From: JAEYFP01 sp047602645
GTDB lineage: Bacteria; Bacillota; Clostridia; Lachnospirales; Lachnospiraceae
DNA length: 64,000 bases
NCBI GenBank assembly: GCA_047602645.1
Contig: JASGGU010000001.1
Span: forward strand, 124,001-188,000
Direction: 5' to 3'
Under the pieces are notes generated by a model. It had not been told where the DNA came from. It saw only the letters and a program-made list of their open reading frames with translations, and ran no database searches. The position numbers were made by a program, and so were the translations under genes. Below, one piece after another: positions 16,755 to 25,841 of the stretch; positions within the stretch are counted from its first letter, which is position 1, and each line of letters opens with the position of its first letter.

Positions 16755-18389
16755 ATGAAAAAATCAACAATTGCTTTACTGCTGGGTATGACTATCGCCG
16801 CAGGCACCATTCTTGGAGGCTGCCAAAGCACAACAGCGGACACTGAAGACGGAGTGACAACCACAGAAGCTTCCACAGAAATCGCTGCAGATACCGCAGA
16901 CACATCCGGTAAGGAGTATAGGGAGGAAATGCATATTGCCTTTAGTGATGCACCCGATACGCTGGATTTGACCAATACCTCCAGTGACTCCGCATCGAAT
17001 ATTATGCTGGGAACCGTTTTCGAAATGTTGGTTGCCTTGACGGAGGATTACGGAGTGGCCCCTCAGCTTGCGGAATCCTATGAGGTAAGTGATGATGCGA
17101 CAACCTATACGTATCATTTAAAAACAGATATTGCGTTTTCAAATGGCGAAATGATGACCGCAGAGGATGTGGTTGCCTCCATGAATCGCTGGCTGGATAA
17201 TTTTGAAACAGCCGCTACATATACAAACGGGGGAAGATTTGAGAAGGTGGATGATGCCACGGTTAAGATTGTGATGCCAAAGCCTTATCTTTACCTAAAT
17301 GAATTGATTGCTACTGCGGCACAGAGTCCCATCATTACACCGGCAAGTGTGATTGAAAGCAGCGTTGATCCGGCCACAAAAAACTTGACAGAATTCATAG
17401 GAACAGGTCCGTACCTCTTTGAGGAGTGGGCTGCAGACCAGTATATTAAGCTGGTAAAAAATGATGCTTATATTCCTTATGGCGGTGAGACAAGCGGATG
17501 GTCAGGTCTTCGTGAGGCAAAGACTCCTGTAGTTTATTGGGATATTGTTACAGATCAGACAACTGCCATCGCCGGCATGCAGTCCGGCGAATATGATCTG
17601 GTATCGGGACTTTCCGGTGATAACTATGAGCAGTTCTCTTCAAATGAGGATTTCAAAACCTTTACCTGGCTGGATGGAGATATGGTTATGATTTATAACA
17701 AAAGGGAAGGCATTGCATCTGATGCGGTATTCAGACGTGCAGTGAATGCGGCCTTAAATGCGGAGGATATTTGTTCCGCAGCATTTGGAAACAGTGATTT
17801 TTATAAGGTACAGCCAAGCTACATGAGTGTGGAGGCCTCTCCGTGGTATTCCACAGCAGGCAGTGAGAACTATAATGCAAATGATCCGGAAACTGCAAAG
17901 GCTCTGCTTAAGGAGTGCGGCTATGCGGGAGAGGAGTTCAGACTGTTGGTTGCTTCGGATCAATCGGATTTCTATAATGCGGCGATCGTGATTGAACAGG
18001 AATTGGAGGCAGCCGGTATCAATGTAACATTAGAAACGGTTGACTGGGCGACCTACCTTACCTATTCGTCAGATCAGACAATGTTTGATGCATTTATTAC
18101 AAGCTTTTCGGTAAAACCGATTCCGACACTGATTACTTACTTGTCGGCAACATGGAATGGCTGGTGTGAGCTTCCGGAGGTTGTGGATGGCTTTGCTGCC
18201 ATTAATGAAGCAACCGATCTGGAAGAGGCTGTTGCAGTCTGGAATGATGTTCAGGAATACTGCTGGACAGAGGGGATGCCGGTTTCCAAGCTGGGCGATA
18301 AATATATCTATTGCGTAACCTCCGCCAAGGTAGATGGATTGGATTATTTTCGAGGTATCCATCCATGGAATGTAACAATTGAAAAATAA
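16755..18389 (+). CDS. Family 5 peptide-binding lipoprotein of ABC importer
   Basis: The 544-residue protein has a lipoprotein signal (MKKSTIALLLGMTIAAGTIL followed by GGCQ; lipobox Cys at 23) and the extracellular solute-binding family 5 fold: MHIAFSDAPDTLDLT, YTYHLKTDIAFSNGEMMTAEDVV and LTEFIGTGPYLFEEW are typical stretches. Such proteins capture peptides, including cell-wall peptides in MppA-like members, outside the membrane. It is the first gene of a 13-gene operon whose enzymes act on D-amino acids, so the ligand may be a D-amino-acid-containing peptide. GAAGGAGGAG precedes the ATG. A stem-loop follows, which often raises the level of binding-protein mRNA. Confidence 0.9.
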   Translation: MKKSTIALLLGMTIAAGTILGGCQSTTADTEDGVTTTEASTEIAADTADTSGKEYREEMHIAFSDAPDTLDLTNTSSDSASNIMLGTVFEMLVALTEDYGVAPQLAESYEVSDDATTYTYHLKTDIAFSNGEMMTAEDVVASMNRWLDNFETAATYTNGGRFEKVDDATVKIVMPKPYLYLNELIATAAQSPIITPASVIESSVDPATKNLTEFIGTGPYLFEEWAADQYIKLVKNDAYIPYGGETSGWSGLREAKTPVVYWDIVTDQTTAIAGMQSGEYDLVSGLSGDNYEQFSSNEDFKTFTWLDGDMVMIYNKREGIASDAVFRRAVNAALNAEDICSAAFGNSDFYKVQPSYMSVEASPWYSTAGSENYNANDPETAKALLKECGYAGEEFRLLVASDQSDFYNAAIVIEQELEAAGINVTLETVDWATYLTYSSDQTMFDAFITSFSVKPIPTLITYLSATWNGWCELPEVVDGFAAINEATDLEEAVAVWNDVQEYCWTEGMPVSKLGDKYIYCVTSAKVDGLDYFRGIHPWNVTIEK

Positions 18390-18400
18390 TTTTTTAAACG

Positions 18401-18429
18401 GCTGGGCAGGCTGAAACAGCCTGTCCGGC
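18401..18429 (+). promoter_or_regulatory. Intercistronic stem-loop after the binding-protein gene
   Basis: GCTGGGCAGGCTG pairs with CAGCCTGTCCGGC over 13 bp (two G-U pairs) around an AAA loop. No T-run follows, so it is not a classic terminator. In ABC importer operons such structures commonly stabilise the upstream binding-protein message and lower expression of the permeases; that role is inferred. Confidence 0.75.
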
Positions 18430-18447
18430 ATTAAGGGAGAGGACAGC

Positions 18448-19398
18448 ATGAAAAAGTACCTAATCAAAAGAATCACAACCTTACTTCCGGTACTCTTTAT
18501 TGTTTCGCTGGTGATTTTTACATTGATTCATTTGACTCCGGGGGATCCGGCGAGGATTATGCTGGGAGCACAGGCCAGTGAGGCGGATGTAAATGCCCTG
18601 AGAGAATCCATGGGCTTGACGGATGCATTGCCGACTCAGTATATTCGCTGGTTGGGAGATATTTTTCGCGGTGATTTCGGTGATTCCATTTTTATTAACC
18701 AACCAATGTCACAGATCCTTGCTGAGCACATGGCGCCTACGTTTACCCTGACAATTTATGCGCTGTTCTTTTCGCTGCTTCTGGCAATTCCTCTCGGAAT
18801 ATTAGCGGCGGTTAAGAGAGGGACGATGACGGACAATGTAATCGAAGGATTGTCTATGTGCGGGATTTCGATCCCCAGCTTTCTGCTCGGTCTGTTTTTG
18901 ATTTTGATTTTTACGGTGAAGCTGGGCTGGCTGCCCGTAGCCGGTTATAAACCTATCCGGGAATACGGCTTTTTGAATAATCTGCGCTACATGATTTTAC
19001 CGGCGATGGCGCTGGGTTTTATGGAATCCGGATTAATTATCAGGATGACCAGATCCTCTGTTTTAGAGGTTTTGAATTGTGATTATATCAAAATGGCGAA
19101 GGCGAAGGGAGTTAAAAGCAAAACACTCATATTTAGGCATGCGCTGAAAAATGCAATGCTTCCGATTCTGACTACAGTAGGTCAGTCATTAATGGGTTTG
19201 TTGTCTGGAGCTTCCATTGTGGAGACGGTTTTTAATATACCGGGACTTGGACAGCTGATTATTAATTCTGTATCAAGAAGAGATTATGAAGTAATTCAGG
19301 CTGTTGTATTGTTTGTATCATTAATCAATGTACTTGTTTGCTTCCTGATAGATATGCTGTATGGTGCTGTGGATCCGCGGGTTCGTCTGGAAGACTAG
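18448..19398 (+). CDS. Peptide ABC importer permease, DppB/OppB type
   Basis: The 316-residue membrane protein starts with MKKYLIKRITTLLPVLFIVS and HLTPGDPARIMLG, the classic DppB start, and carries the permease loop for ATPase contact in MAKAKGVKSKTLIFRHALKNAMLPILT (the EAA-type motif). The C-terminal VDPRVRLED is also family-typical. Six membrane helices are expected. It forms the channel with the DppC-like subunit 18 bp downstream. Confidence 0.92.
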   Translation: MKKYLIKRITTLLPVLFIVSLVIFTLIHLTPGDPARIMLGAQASEADVNALRESMGLTDALPTQYIRWLGDIFRGDFGDSIFINQPMSQILAEHMAPTFTLTIYALFFSLLLAIPLGILAAVKRGTMTDNVIEGLSMCGISIPSFLLGLFLILIFTVKLGWLPVAGYKPIREYGFLNNLRYMILPAMALGFMESGLIIRMTRSSVLEVLNCDYIKMAKAKGVKSKTLIFRHALKNAMLPILTTVGQSLMGLLSGASIVETVFNIPGLGQLIINSVSRRDYEVIQAVVLFVSLINVLVCFLIDMLYGAVDPRVRLED

Positions 19399-19416
19399 GT
19401 AGAGGAGGAATACAGG

Positions 19417-20316
19417 ATGTTAGATATGGGGATTGATTCGTTGGATGAATGCGGAATTGAAGAGGCGAGGAAAGTACTCAAAAAAGAACAGACCAAATTG
19501 AGAATACATAAATTTACATCAAACAAACTGGCAGTCATAGGAGGAATGATTCTTCTGGTTGTCGTGACGGCAGCTGTGTTTGCCCCCCTGCTAAGCCCCT
19601 ATGATCCTTATGAAATGACAGTTTCAAAGCGATTGTATGCGCCGGGTGCACAACACCTGTTTGGAACAGATACCTTCGGCAGGGATTTGTTTACGAGAGT
19701 CCTGTACGGCTCCAGAATTTCTCTTGTAATTGGCGCTTCTGTCAGTTTGATTTCCCTGATCATCGGGATGTTTTTCGGACTGTATGCCAGCTATTATAAA
19801 CCGCTTGACAATGCACTGATGAGAATCTGTGACGGTTTGAATGCGGTACCGGCCTCCCTGCTTGCCATTGCTTTTATGGCGGTGTTAGGAGCCAGTGTGA
19901 AAAATGTAATTATTTCTCTGGCGGTAGTTTATATACCCAATATTGCAAGGATCACCAGAGGCTCCGCTCTTTCGGTGAAAGAGCAGACGTATATCGAGGC
20001 GATGCGGGCGCTGGGAGCGAAGCCCTCTCATATTATCTGGAGGCATATTGCGGCCAATGTACTTTGTCCCGTCATTGTGCAGGCCTCCTTTATTTTTGCG
20101 AATGCAATCATTACCGAAGCGGCATTGAGCTTTTTAGGAGTGGGCGTTCCTGTTCCGACTCCAAGCTGGGGCAATATTTTGTACGAAGGAAAAGCGGTTA
20201 TTTTTAAGGCTTGGTGGATGATCTTTTTCCCCGGCATCTGTACCGCGGTTTCCGTACTGGGGTTGAATCTGTTCGGAGATGGGCTGCGCGATGTGCTGGA
20301 TCCCCAGACGAACTAG
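19417..20316 (+). CDS. Peptide ABC importer permease, DppC/OppC type
   Basis: The 299-residue protein has a cytoplasmic N-terminus and then the OppC-type leader TSNKLAVIGGMILLVVVTA, HLFGTDTFGRDLFTRVLYGSR (nearly invariant in this family), the EAA loop YIEAMRALGAKPSHIIWRHI, and GDGLRDVLDPQ at the end. It pairs with the DppB-like permease. It is encoded between permease and ATPase genes with gaps of 18 and 15 bp. Confidence 0.92.
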   Translation: MLDMGIDSLDECGIEEARKVLKKEQTKLRIHKFTSNKLAVIGGMILLVVVTAAVFAPLLSPYDPYEMTVSKRLYAPGAQHLFGTDTFGRDLFTRVLYGSRISLVIGASVSLISLIIGMFFGLYASYYKPLDNALMRICDGLNAVPASLLAIAFMAVLGASVKNVIISLAVVYIPNIARITRGSALSVKEQTYIEAMRALGAKPSHIIWRHIAANVLCPVIVQASFIFANAIITEAALSFLGVGVPVPTPSWGNILYEGKAVIFKAWWMIFFPGICTAVSVLGLNLFGDGLRDVLDPQTN

Positions 20317-20331
20317 TTAGGAGAATAAAAG

Positions 20332-21324
20332 ATGAGTGAGCTGCTAAATGTAGAGAATTTAAGTACTTCCTTTAAAACAGAGAGGGGTATGGTGAAGGCA
20401 GTGGATGGTGTATCCTTTCAGGTAAAAAAAGGTGAGATTATGGCCGTGGTCGGAGAATCAGGCTGTGGAAAAAGTGTTACCGTTCAGTCTATTCTCCGGC
20501 TGTATGATGAAAAGTATATGGCGGGCTATACAGGCAAAATTGTATTTGAGAATCAGGATCTGCTCAGCCTTCCTCTGAAAGATATGCAGAGTGTGAGGGG
20601 CAGGGATATTTCTATGATTTTTCAGGATGCGCTAAGTGCTCTGAATCCGGTTTATACAGTTGGAAATCAAATTGTGGAAACTTTGAGACTGCATACCGAA
20701 CTGAATAAGCAGGAGTGCTGCAGCAGGGCCATTGAGATGATTAAGCTGGTCGGGATCAACGATCCTAAGAAGCGGTTTAAACAGTATCCTTTTGAATTAT
20801 CCGGTGGAATGAGGCAGCGCGTGATGATTGCAATTGCACTGGCTTGTGAGCCAAGACTGCTGATTGCGGACGAGCCAACCACGGCACTTGACGTTACGAT
20901 TCAGGCTCAGATCATGAATCTGATTATAGAACTGAATAAAAAGCTGGATATGGGAGTAATTCTCATCACTCATGATTTATCAGTCGTTGCCGAAACTTGC
21001 AGCAGGGTGGTTGTCATGTATTTGGGGCAGGTGGTGGAGGAGGCAGAGGTAAACGATATTTTTGATTATCCCGCCCATCCCTATACAATCGGACTGATTC
21101 AGTCAATTCCCCAAATCGACGAGGATAGGCCGGACAGGTTATTTATGATCAAAGGTATGGTGCCGCTGTTAAGCCAAATACCGGAAGGCTGCCGTTTTGC
21201 ACCGAGGTGCCCGTGCGCAGTCGAAAAATGCCATCGGCAGATGCCGGATTTAAGAGAGGTTTCTCCCGGGCATAAAGTGCGCTGCTGGGAACCTGCGGCA
21301 TGTAAGGAGGAAGGCAGGCAATGA
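20332..21324 (+). CDS. Peptide ABC importer ATPase, DppD/OppD type
   Basis: The 330-residue ATPase has Walker A GESGCGKSVTVQ, the Q-loop MIFQDALSALNP, signature LSGGMRQRVMIA, Walker B LLIADEPTTALDVT and switch LITHDLSV. The C-terminal oligopeptide-transporter domain includes the cysteine pattern CRFAPRCPCAVEKCHRQMP, which in this family can hold a [4Fe-4S] cluster. It drives peptide uptake with its partner downstream, whose start overlaps this stop by 4 bp. Confidence 0.93.
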   Translation: MSELLNVENLSTSFKTERGMVKAVDGVSFQVKKGEIMAVVGESGCGKSVTVQSILRLYDEKYMAGYTGKIVFENQDLLSLPLKDMQSVRGRDISMIFQDALSALNPVYTVGNQIVETLRLHTELNKQECCSRAIEMIKLVGINDPKKRFKQYPFELSGGMRQRVMIAIALACEPRLLIADEPTTALDVTIQAQIMNLIIELNKKLDMGVILITHDLSVVAETCSRVVVMYLGQVVEEAEVNDIFDYPAHPYTIGLIQSIPQIDEDRPDRLFMIKGMVPLLSQIPEGCRFAPRCPCAVEKCHRQMPDLREVSPGHKVRCWEPAACKEEGRQ

Positions 21325-22298
21325 AAAATGAAAAAAAGGAAATTGTCCGTATTGAGCATTTAAAAAAATACTTTCATGTAAAGTCGGCGCTTGGAAAAGT
21401 AACCGGTGAAGTCAAAGCGGTGGATGATGTTTCCCTTGTATTGCGAAAGGGAGAAACCTATGGATTGGTAGGAGAAACCGGATGCGGAAAAAGCACTTTG
21501 GGCAGAACGATTTTAAAGCTGGCGGAACCGACCGGAGGCAAAATATATGTGGAAGATCAGGATATTACGGAACTGAATGTGAAGCAGATGACGCCCTACA
21601 GGAAAAAGATGCAGATGGTATTTCAAGATCCCTATACCTCTTTGGATCCCAGAAAGAAAGTAGGAGATACGCTTACAGAAGCTCTTTCGATTCATAAGAT
21701 TGCAAGCACGGGGGAAAGAATGGAAATTGCCATGCAGATGCTTCACAAAGTAGGGCTCAGACCGCAGCATTATTATCGGTATCCGCATGAATTTTCCGGA
21801 GGACAAAGACAGCGGGTGGGACTTGCCCGTGCCCTTATATTAAATCCGGGTTTTATTGTATGTGATGAGCCGGTCTCTGCCCTTGATGTATCCGTACAAT
21901 CCCAGATTATCAACCTGCTGCTGGACCTGCAGGCAGACGGGGAGGTGACCTATCTGTTTATCGCTCATGATATGAGCGTGGTAAAGTATATTTCCACCAG
22001 AATTGCGGTGATGTATCTGGGAAGAGTGGTGGAGGAGGCGGCAACGGATGATTTATTTACACTGCCTTCCCATCCTTATACGCAGGCTCTTTTATCGGCG
22101 GTACCCTCCGCCAATCCACATGTGAGAAAGAAGCAGATTATTTTGGAGGGCGAAATTCCCTCTCCCATGAATGCGCCTAAGGGGTGTGTATTCTGTACCA
22201 GATGTCCCTACTGTATGTCTGTCTGCATGGAGGAGAGACCCGGAATGCGGACGATTATGGAGGGACATTGTGTGGCATGTCATCTTTATGATACGTAA
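21321..22298 (+). CDS. Peptide ABC importer ATPase, DppF/OppF type
   Basis: The 325-residue ATPase has GETGCGKSTLGRTILKLAEP (Walker A), MVFQDPYTSLDPRKKVGDTL (Q-loop), FSGGQRQRVGLARAL (signature), IVCDEPVSALDVSVQ (Walker B), LFIAHDMSV, and the C-terminal CVFCTRCPYCMSVC cysteine cluster of the family. With the DppD-like subunit it makes the asymmetric ATPase pair of the importer. A 50-bp gap leads into the catabolic genes, without a terminator. Confidence 0.93.
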   Translation: MKNEKKEIVRIEHLKKYFHVKSALGKVTGEVKAVDDVSLVLRKGETYGLVGETGCGKSTLGRTILKLAEPTGGKIYVEDQDITELNVKQMTPYRKKMQMVFQDPYTSLDPRKKVGDTLTEALSIHKIASTGERMEIAMQMLHKVGLRPQHYYRYPHEFSGGQRQRVGLARALILNPGFIVCDEPVSALDVSVQSQIINLLLDLQADGEVTYLFIAHDMSVVKYISTRIAVMYLGRVVEEAATDDLFTLPSHPYTQALLSAVPSANPHVRKKQIILEGEIPSPMNAPKGCVFCTRCPYCMSVCMEERPGMRTIMEGHCVACHLYDT

Positions 22299-22348
22299 GA
22301 AGGCATATGTTCATTCTTTAAATGAAATTGAAATAAAGGAGGAGAGGT

Positions 22349-23203
22349 ATGGATACCAGTCAGGATAACAGAAAGCAATTAGACAGCAGGCTTCGGCCTC
22401 TGCTTAAGAATTTTTCCGGAACCGCGGCGGTTGCCATTCGGTCGGTACAGGGAGATTTCAGCTACGGATATGAGGAAAACAGAATTCTTTCTACGGCCAG
22501 CACCGCAAAGATTTTTATACTCGGCGCATTGCTTGAGCAGTGTGCGGGCGGAAAGGCGTCCCTGTCCGAGAAACATACGGTTAAAAAAAAGGAGATTGAG
22601 GGTGGCTCGGGAGTTCTTAGATTTCTGAAGCCGGGTATTGTTTTGCGTATTTATGATCTGGCCATGCTGATGGTCATTGCCAGCGATAATACGGCTACCA
22701 ATCTGTTAATCGACTATGTGGGCGGACCGGTGGTGGTGAATGAGCATCTGAAGCGCTGCAAAATAATGGACTCGGCAATCAACAGGCGGTTATCGGAGGA
22801 TCCTGCGGTGATGGCGAAAAGCAGCTTTGCAGCTGCGACAGCGCGGGATTTTACTGAGTATCTCCGGAAGATGAAACTGGGACGTATTTTGCCGGTAAAA
22901 TATAGAAAAATATTTTTTGGTATGATGTCTGGGCAGCTTTACAAGGATCTGTTTCTTGGTGCAATACCGCTTCTGGACGATGAGGCGGCAGAGACAGAGC
23001 GGGGTGTCAGAGCGGCCAATAAGACGGGGTTTATGCCGGGAATCCGCTGTGATGTGGGAGCCGTCAGTCTGGAAAATGGAGAGGAATATGTGTATGCAGT
23101 GCTGACCGGTGACTGCAAGGATACGAGCAGCTGTGTGGAAAATGAAGCCGGGGTATTAATTAGAAAAATAGGCAGAGCTTTTTATGAGTGCTGCGGTCAA
23201 TAA
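22349..23203 (+). CDS. Class A beta-lactamase-like serine hydrolase without a signal peptide
   Basis: The 284-residue protein has all three catalytic landmarks of the beta-lactamase class A/PF13354 fold: STASTAKI (Ser-x-x-Lys), VIASDNTATN (SDN loop) and NKTGFMPG (KTG strand). It has no signal peptide or lipobox, so it should stay in the cytoplasm. The omega-loop between the SDN motif and ATARDFTEYL lacks an obvious Glu-x-x-x-Asn pair, which is needed for beta-lactam turnover. Lying between a peptide importer and D-amino acid enzymes, it more probably cuts an amide or peptide of the imported D-amino compound than gives drug resistance; this is inference. AGGAGGAGAGG precedes the ATG. Confidence 0.8.
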   Translation: MDTSQDNRKQLDSRLRPLLKNFSGTAAVAIRSVQGDFSYGYEENRILSTASTAKIFILGALLEQCAGGKASLSEKHTVKKKEIEGGSGVLRFLKPGIVLRIYDLAMLMVIASDNTATNLLIDYVGGPVVVNEHLKRCKIMDSAINRRLSEDPAVMAKSSFAAATARDFTEYLRKMKLGRILPVKYRKIFFGMMSGQLYKDLFLGAIPLLDDEAAETERGVRAANKTGFMPGIRCDVGAVSLENGEEYVYAVLTGDCKDTSSCVENEAGVLIRKIGRAFYECCGQ

Positions 23204-23223
23204 AAAAGAAAGAAGTTGAGAAA

Positions 23224-24213
23224 ATGAAGGTTTTAGTTGCGGCAAACAGAAGTGATGAAACAGAAATCTTTGAAAAGGTAAACCGGCGGTTTGGATTTGA
23301 ACTGACCTTTATGCAGGAGCAGCTGACAGAGGATCATCTGGACCAGGCGGCGGGCTTTGACGCGCTGTGTATCAACGCGGGCTGCCGGATAACCAGACAG
23401 GCCGCTTATCAATTAAGGCAGATGGGAGTCCGGTATATTTTGACAAGGGCTGCCGGCAAGGATCATCTGGATATTTCAGCCATCAAGGAGTTTGGGCTGA
23501 AATCAGCCAATGTACCGGCGTATTCGCCGAACGCTATCTCGGAGCATACGCTGCTTTTGATATTGGCAATGCTCAGAAAGTTAAAAAAACAGTTAAAGAC
23601 GATTGAAGATCAGTATTTTTTTATTACCGGTCTCAGAGGCAGAGAACTGCGCAGTATGACGGTAGGTGTATTGGGTACGGGACGAATCGGTTCCAAAACG
23701 GTACAGAATTTAAGTGGGTTCGGCTGCAGGATTCTGGCCTGTGATTTGTACGAAAATCCGGAGGTTACCCCCTATGCGGATTACGTAACCAGGGAGGAAT
23801 TGTTGTCTGAGTCGGATATTGTCGTACTGCATTGTCCGATGCTTGAGGAAAACTACCATCTGATTAATACCTCGGCAATTGCTGCGATGAAGGACGGCGC
23901 CATGCTTGTAAATACCGCCCGCGGAGCGATTGTGGATTCGCAGGCGGTATATGAGGCTCTCAAAAGCGGAAAGCTGTCGGCGTTTGCGATGGATGTATAC
24001 GAATTTGAAGATAAAACACAGAGAAGGGACTACAGACAAAAGGAGCTGGATGATGAATTACTGCGCGGGCTTCTCACAATGGATCAGGTTATTTATACCT
24101 CTCATACCGCATTTTATACGGAAGAGGCAATTGAGAATATTATTGAAACCTCGCTTTCCAATCTTTATGAGTGGATTACAGACGGAGTTTGTAAAAACGA
24201 AACGGAGGGATAA
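23224..24213 (+). CDS. D-isomer-specific 2-hydroxyacid dehydrogenase, VanH/D-lactate dehydrogenase-like
   Basis: The 329-residue protein shows MTVGVLGTGRIGSKTVQNL (NAD-binding loop) and the catalytic trio of the family: Arg in NTARGAIVDS, Glu in DVYEFED and His in YTSHTAFYTEEA. Overall it resembles fermentative D-lactate dehydrogenases and VanH (YILTRAAGKDHLDISA and NVPAYSPNAISEHTLLLIL match their patterns). The enzyme reduces a 2-oxo acid to a D-2-hydroxyacid with NADH. No D-Ala-D-Lac ligase or VanX follows, so a vancomycin role is not supported. Here it may reduce the 2-oxo acids released by the D-amino acid transaminase of the same operon. The ATG at 23224 gives the normal N-terminus. Confidence 0.88.
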   Translation: MKVLVAANRSDETEIFEKVNRRFGFELTFMQEQLTEDHLDQAAGFDALCINAGCRITRQAAYQLRQMGVRYILTRAAGKDHLDISAIKEFGLKSANVPAYSPNAISEHTLLLILAMLRKLKKQLKTIEDQYFFITGLRGRELRSMTVGVLGTGRIGSKTVQNLSGFGCRILACDLYENPEVTPYADYVTREELLSESDIVVLHCPMLEENYHLINTSAIAAMKDGAMLVNTARGAIVDSQAVYEALKSGKLSAFAMDVYEFEDKTQRRDYRQKELDDELLRGLLTMDQVIYTSHTAFYTEEAIENIIETSLSNLYEWITDGVCKNETEG

Positions 24214-24215
24214 GA

Positions 24216-25826
24216 ATGGAAACAAAGGAATTAGATTATCTGATTCAAAATGCGATGATTGTTGATGGATCCGGAAAACCTGCTTACCGGGGAAATGTAG
24301 GGATCAGGGATGGAAAACTTTGCATGAATCCGAAGACGGAGGCACGGCAGGTAATAGAAGGGAAAGGCCTTCTGCTGTGTCCCGGTTTTATCGACAGTCA
24401 TTCTCATACGGACAGATACATCGGAAGCCGGCCCGAAACAATCAGCTTATGTAAGATTTCACAGGGAATTACAACGGAGATCACCGGTCAATGCGGCTCA
24501 AGCCTGTTTCCGGTACCTCCCGATAAAAGGAAGGATATGCATGATTTCTTTACGGAGGATATCAATGAGGAACAGCTGAGGAATGTGTCCAGGTTTGAAA
24601 GCTTTGAAACCTGGTTGAAATTTGTGTCGGAGCAGAAGCTGGTAGGCAACTTTGCGTTTCTTCAGGGTCATGGCACACTTCGTCTTGCGGCGATGGGGTA
24701 TGCCAACAGAAAAGCGTCCGATGAGGAACTATGCAAAATGAAGGAAATGCTGAAGGAGTCCATGGAGCACGGCTGTATGGGTTTGTCCTCCGGCTTGATT
24801 TATGTACCCGGTGTATATGCGGATACGCAGGAGCTGATAGAGCTTTGCAAGGTGATCAAACCATACGGCGGCATTTACGCCACACATATGAGAAGTGAAT
24901 CCGACCATGTTGCGAAAGCGGTGAAGGAAGCGATTCTGATTGCAAAATCCGCCGATGTGCCTCTTTTTATTTCTCATCATAAGGTGTGCGGAATACAGAA
25001 CTGGGGTGCTTCAAAGGAGACGCTCCAACTGGTGGAGGAGGCTATCCGGGAAGGTGTGAAAATTACGATGGATCAGTATCCGTATACGGCTTCTCAGACG
25101 GGCTTATGCCAGTGTCTGCCTCCTAAGTATTTTGAAGGCGGCGCAAAGGGTGCGGCTCAGCTGTTAAAGGATCCGAAACTTCGTGAAATAATGAAATGCG
25201 AGATGACACAGGTTCCCTGCAGCTATAACAACTCTTATCAGAATGCCGGCGGTTTTGAAGGAATCATGATTCTCTTTTCTCCTCGCGTTCCGGAGGCAGA
25301 GGGTCTTCGATTAAGTGAGTATGCAGATCAAATCGGGAAGGATCCCTTCGAGGCCTATTTTGACTTGATGGTTGCCAATGAAGGAGTCGGAAGCGGTGCC
25401 TTTTTCTGCATAGATGAAAAGGAATTGGATTCCATTTATCTGAATGAAAATACAGTGGTGGGAACGGACGGACTTGTGGGCTCCGAGGAAGGGCCGGTTC
25501 ATCCGAGGGCCTACGGCTCTCTCGTAAGAGCGTTGGTATATTTTTCGAAGAAAAAAAAGCTGCTTACCTTCGAGAAAGCAGTACGTAAAGAAACCGCTTT
25601 GACGGCAGAACGCTGGGGACTGAAAAATAAAGGCCGGATTGCGGAGGGTATGGATGCGGATCTGGTCTTACTGGATTATGACAAGCTGGAGGATAAGGCT
25701 GACTTTATTAATTGCAGAGCCTTGTGTGAGGGAATAGAAAAGGTATTTGTGGGTGGAGCGCTCAGCTATGAGAATCACCGGATACTTCCCGCATATGCCG
25801 GAAAAGTGATTTTGCGGGGACAGTAA
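24216..25826 (+). CDS. N-acyl-D-amino-acid deacylase (D-aminoacylase, amidohydrolase)
   Basis: The 536-residue protein follows the D-aminoacylase/dihydroorotase-like family: LDYLIQNAMIVDGSGKPAYR (N-terminal beta-sandwich), CPGFIDSHSHTDRY (metal-binding His-x-His-x-Asp), EITGQCGSSLFP (metal-ligand Cys region), GGIYATHMRSES, PLFISHHKVCG and VVGTDGLVGSEEGPVHPRAYG (Asp near the C-terminus). The reaction is hydrolysis of N-acyl-D-amino acids to the D-amino acid and a carboxylate; some members act on related D-peptides or imides. It begins 2 bp after the dehydrogenase stop with GGAGGG upstream, so they are co-translated. It is the clearest sign that the operon handles D-amino acids. Confidence 0.88.
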   Translation: METKELDYLIQNAMIVDGSGKPAYRGNVGIRDGKLCMNPKTEARQVIEGKGLLLCPGFIDSHSHTDRYIGSRPETISLCKISQGITTEITGQCGSSLFPVPPDKRKDMHDFFTEDINEEQLRNVSRFESFETWLKFVSEQKLVGNFAFLQGHGTLRLAAMGYANRKASDEELCKMKEMLKESMEHGCMGLSSGLIYVPGVYADTQELIELCKVIKPYGGIYATHMRSESDHVAKAVKEAILIAKSADVPLFISHHKVCGIQNWGASKETLQLVEEAIREGVKITMDQYPYTASQTGLCQCLPPKYFEGGAKGAAQLLKDPKLREIMKCEMTQVPCSYNNSYQNAGGFEGIMILFSPRVPEAEGLRLSEYADQIGKDPFEAYFDLMVANEGVGSGAFFCIDEKELDSIYLNENTVVGTDGLVGSEEGPVHPRAYGSLVRALVYFSKKKKLLTFEKAVRKETALTAERWGLKNKGRIAEGMDADLVLLDYDKLEDKADFINCRALCEGIEKVFVGGALSYENHRILPAYAGKVILRGQ

Positions 25827-25841
25827 GAAAGAGAGGAATGA

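Noticed and set aside
22349..23203. Beta-lactam resistance gene
   Set aside because: No export signal and no obvious omega-loop glutamate, so resistance is not supported by sequence.
23224..24213. Vancomycin-resistance (van) cluster suggested by the VanH-like protein
   Set aside because: There is no D-Ala-D-Lac ligase, VanX dipeptidase or VanRS pair in the window; the neighbours are catabolic.
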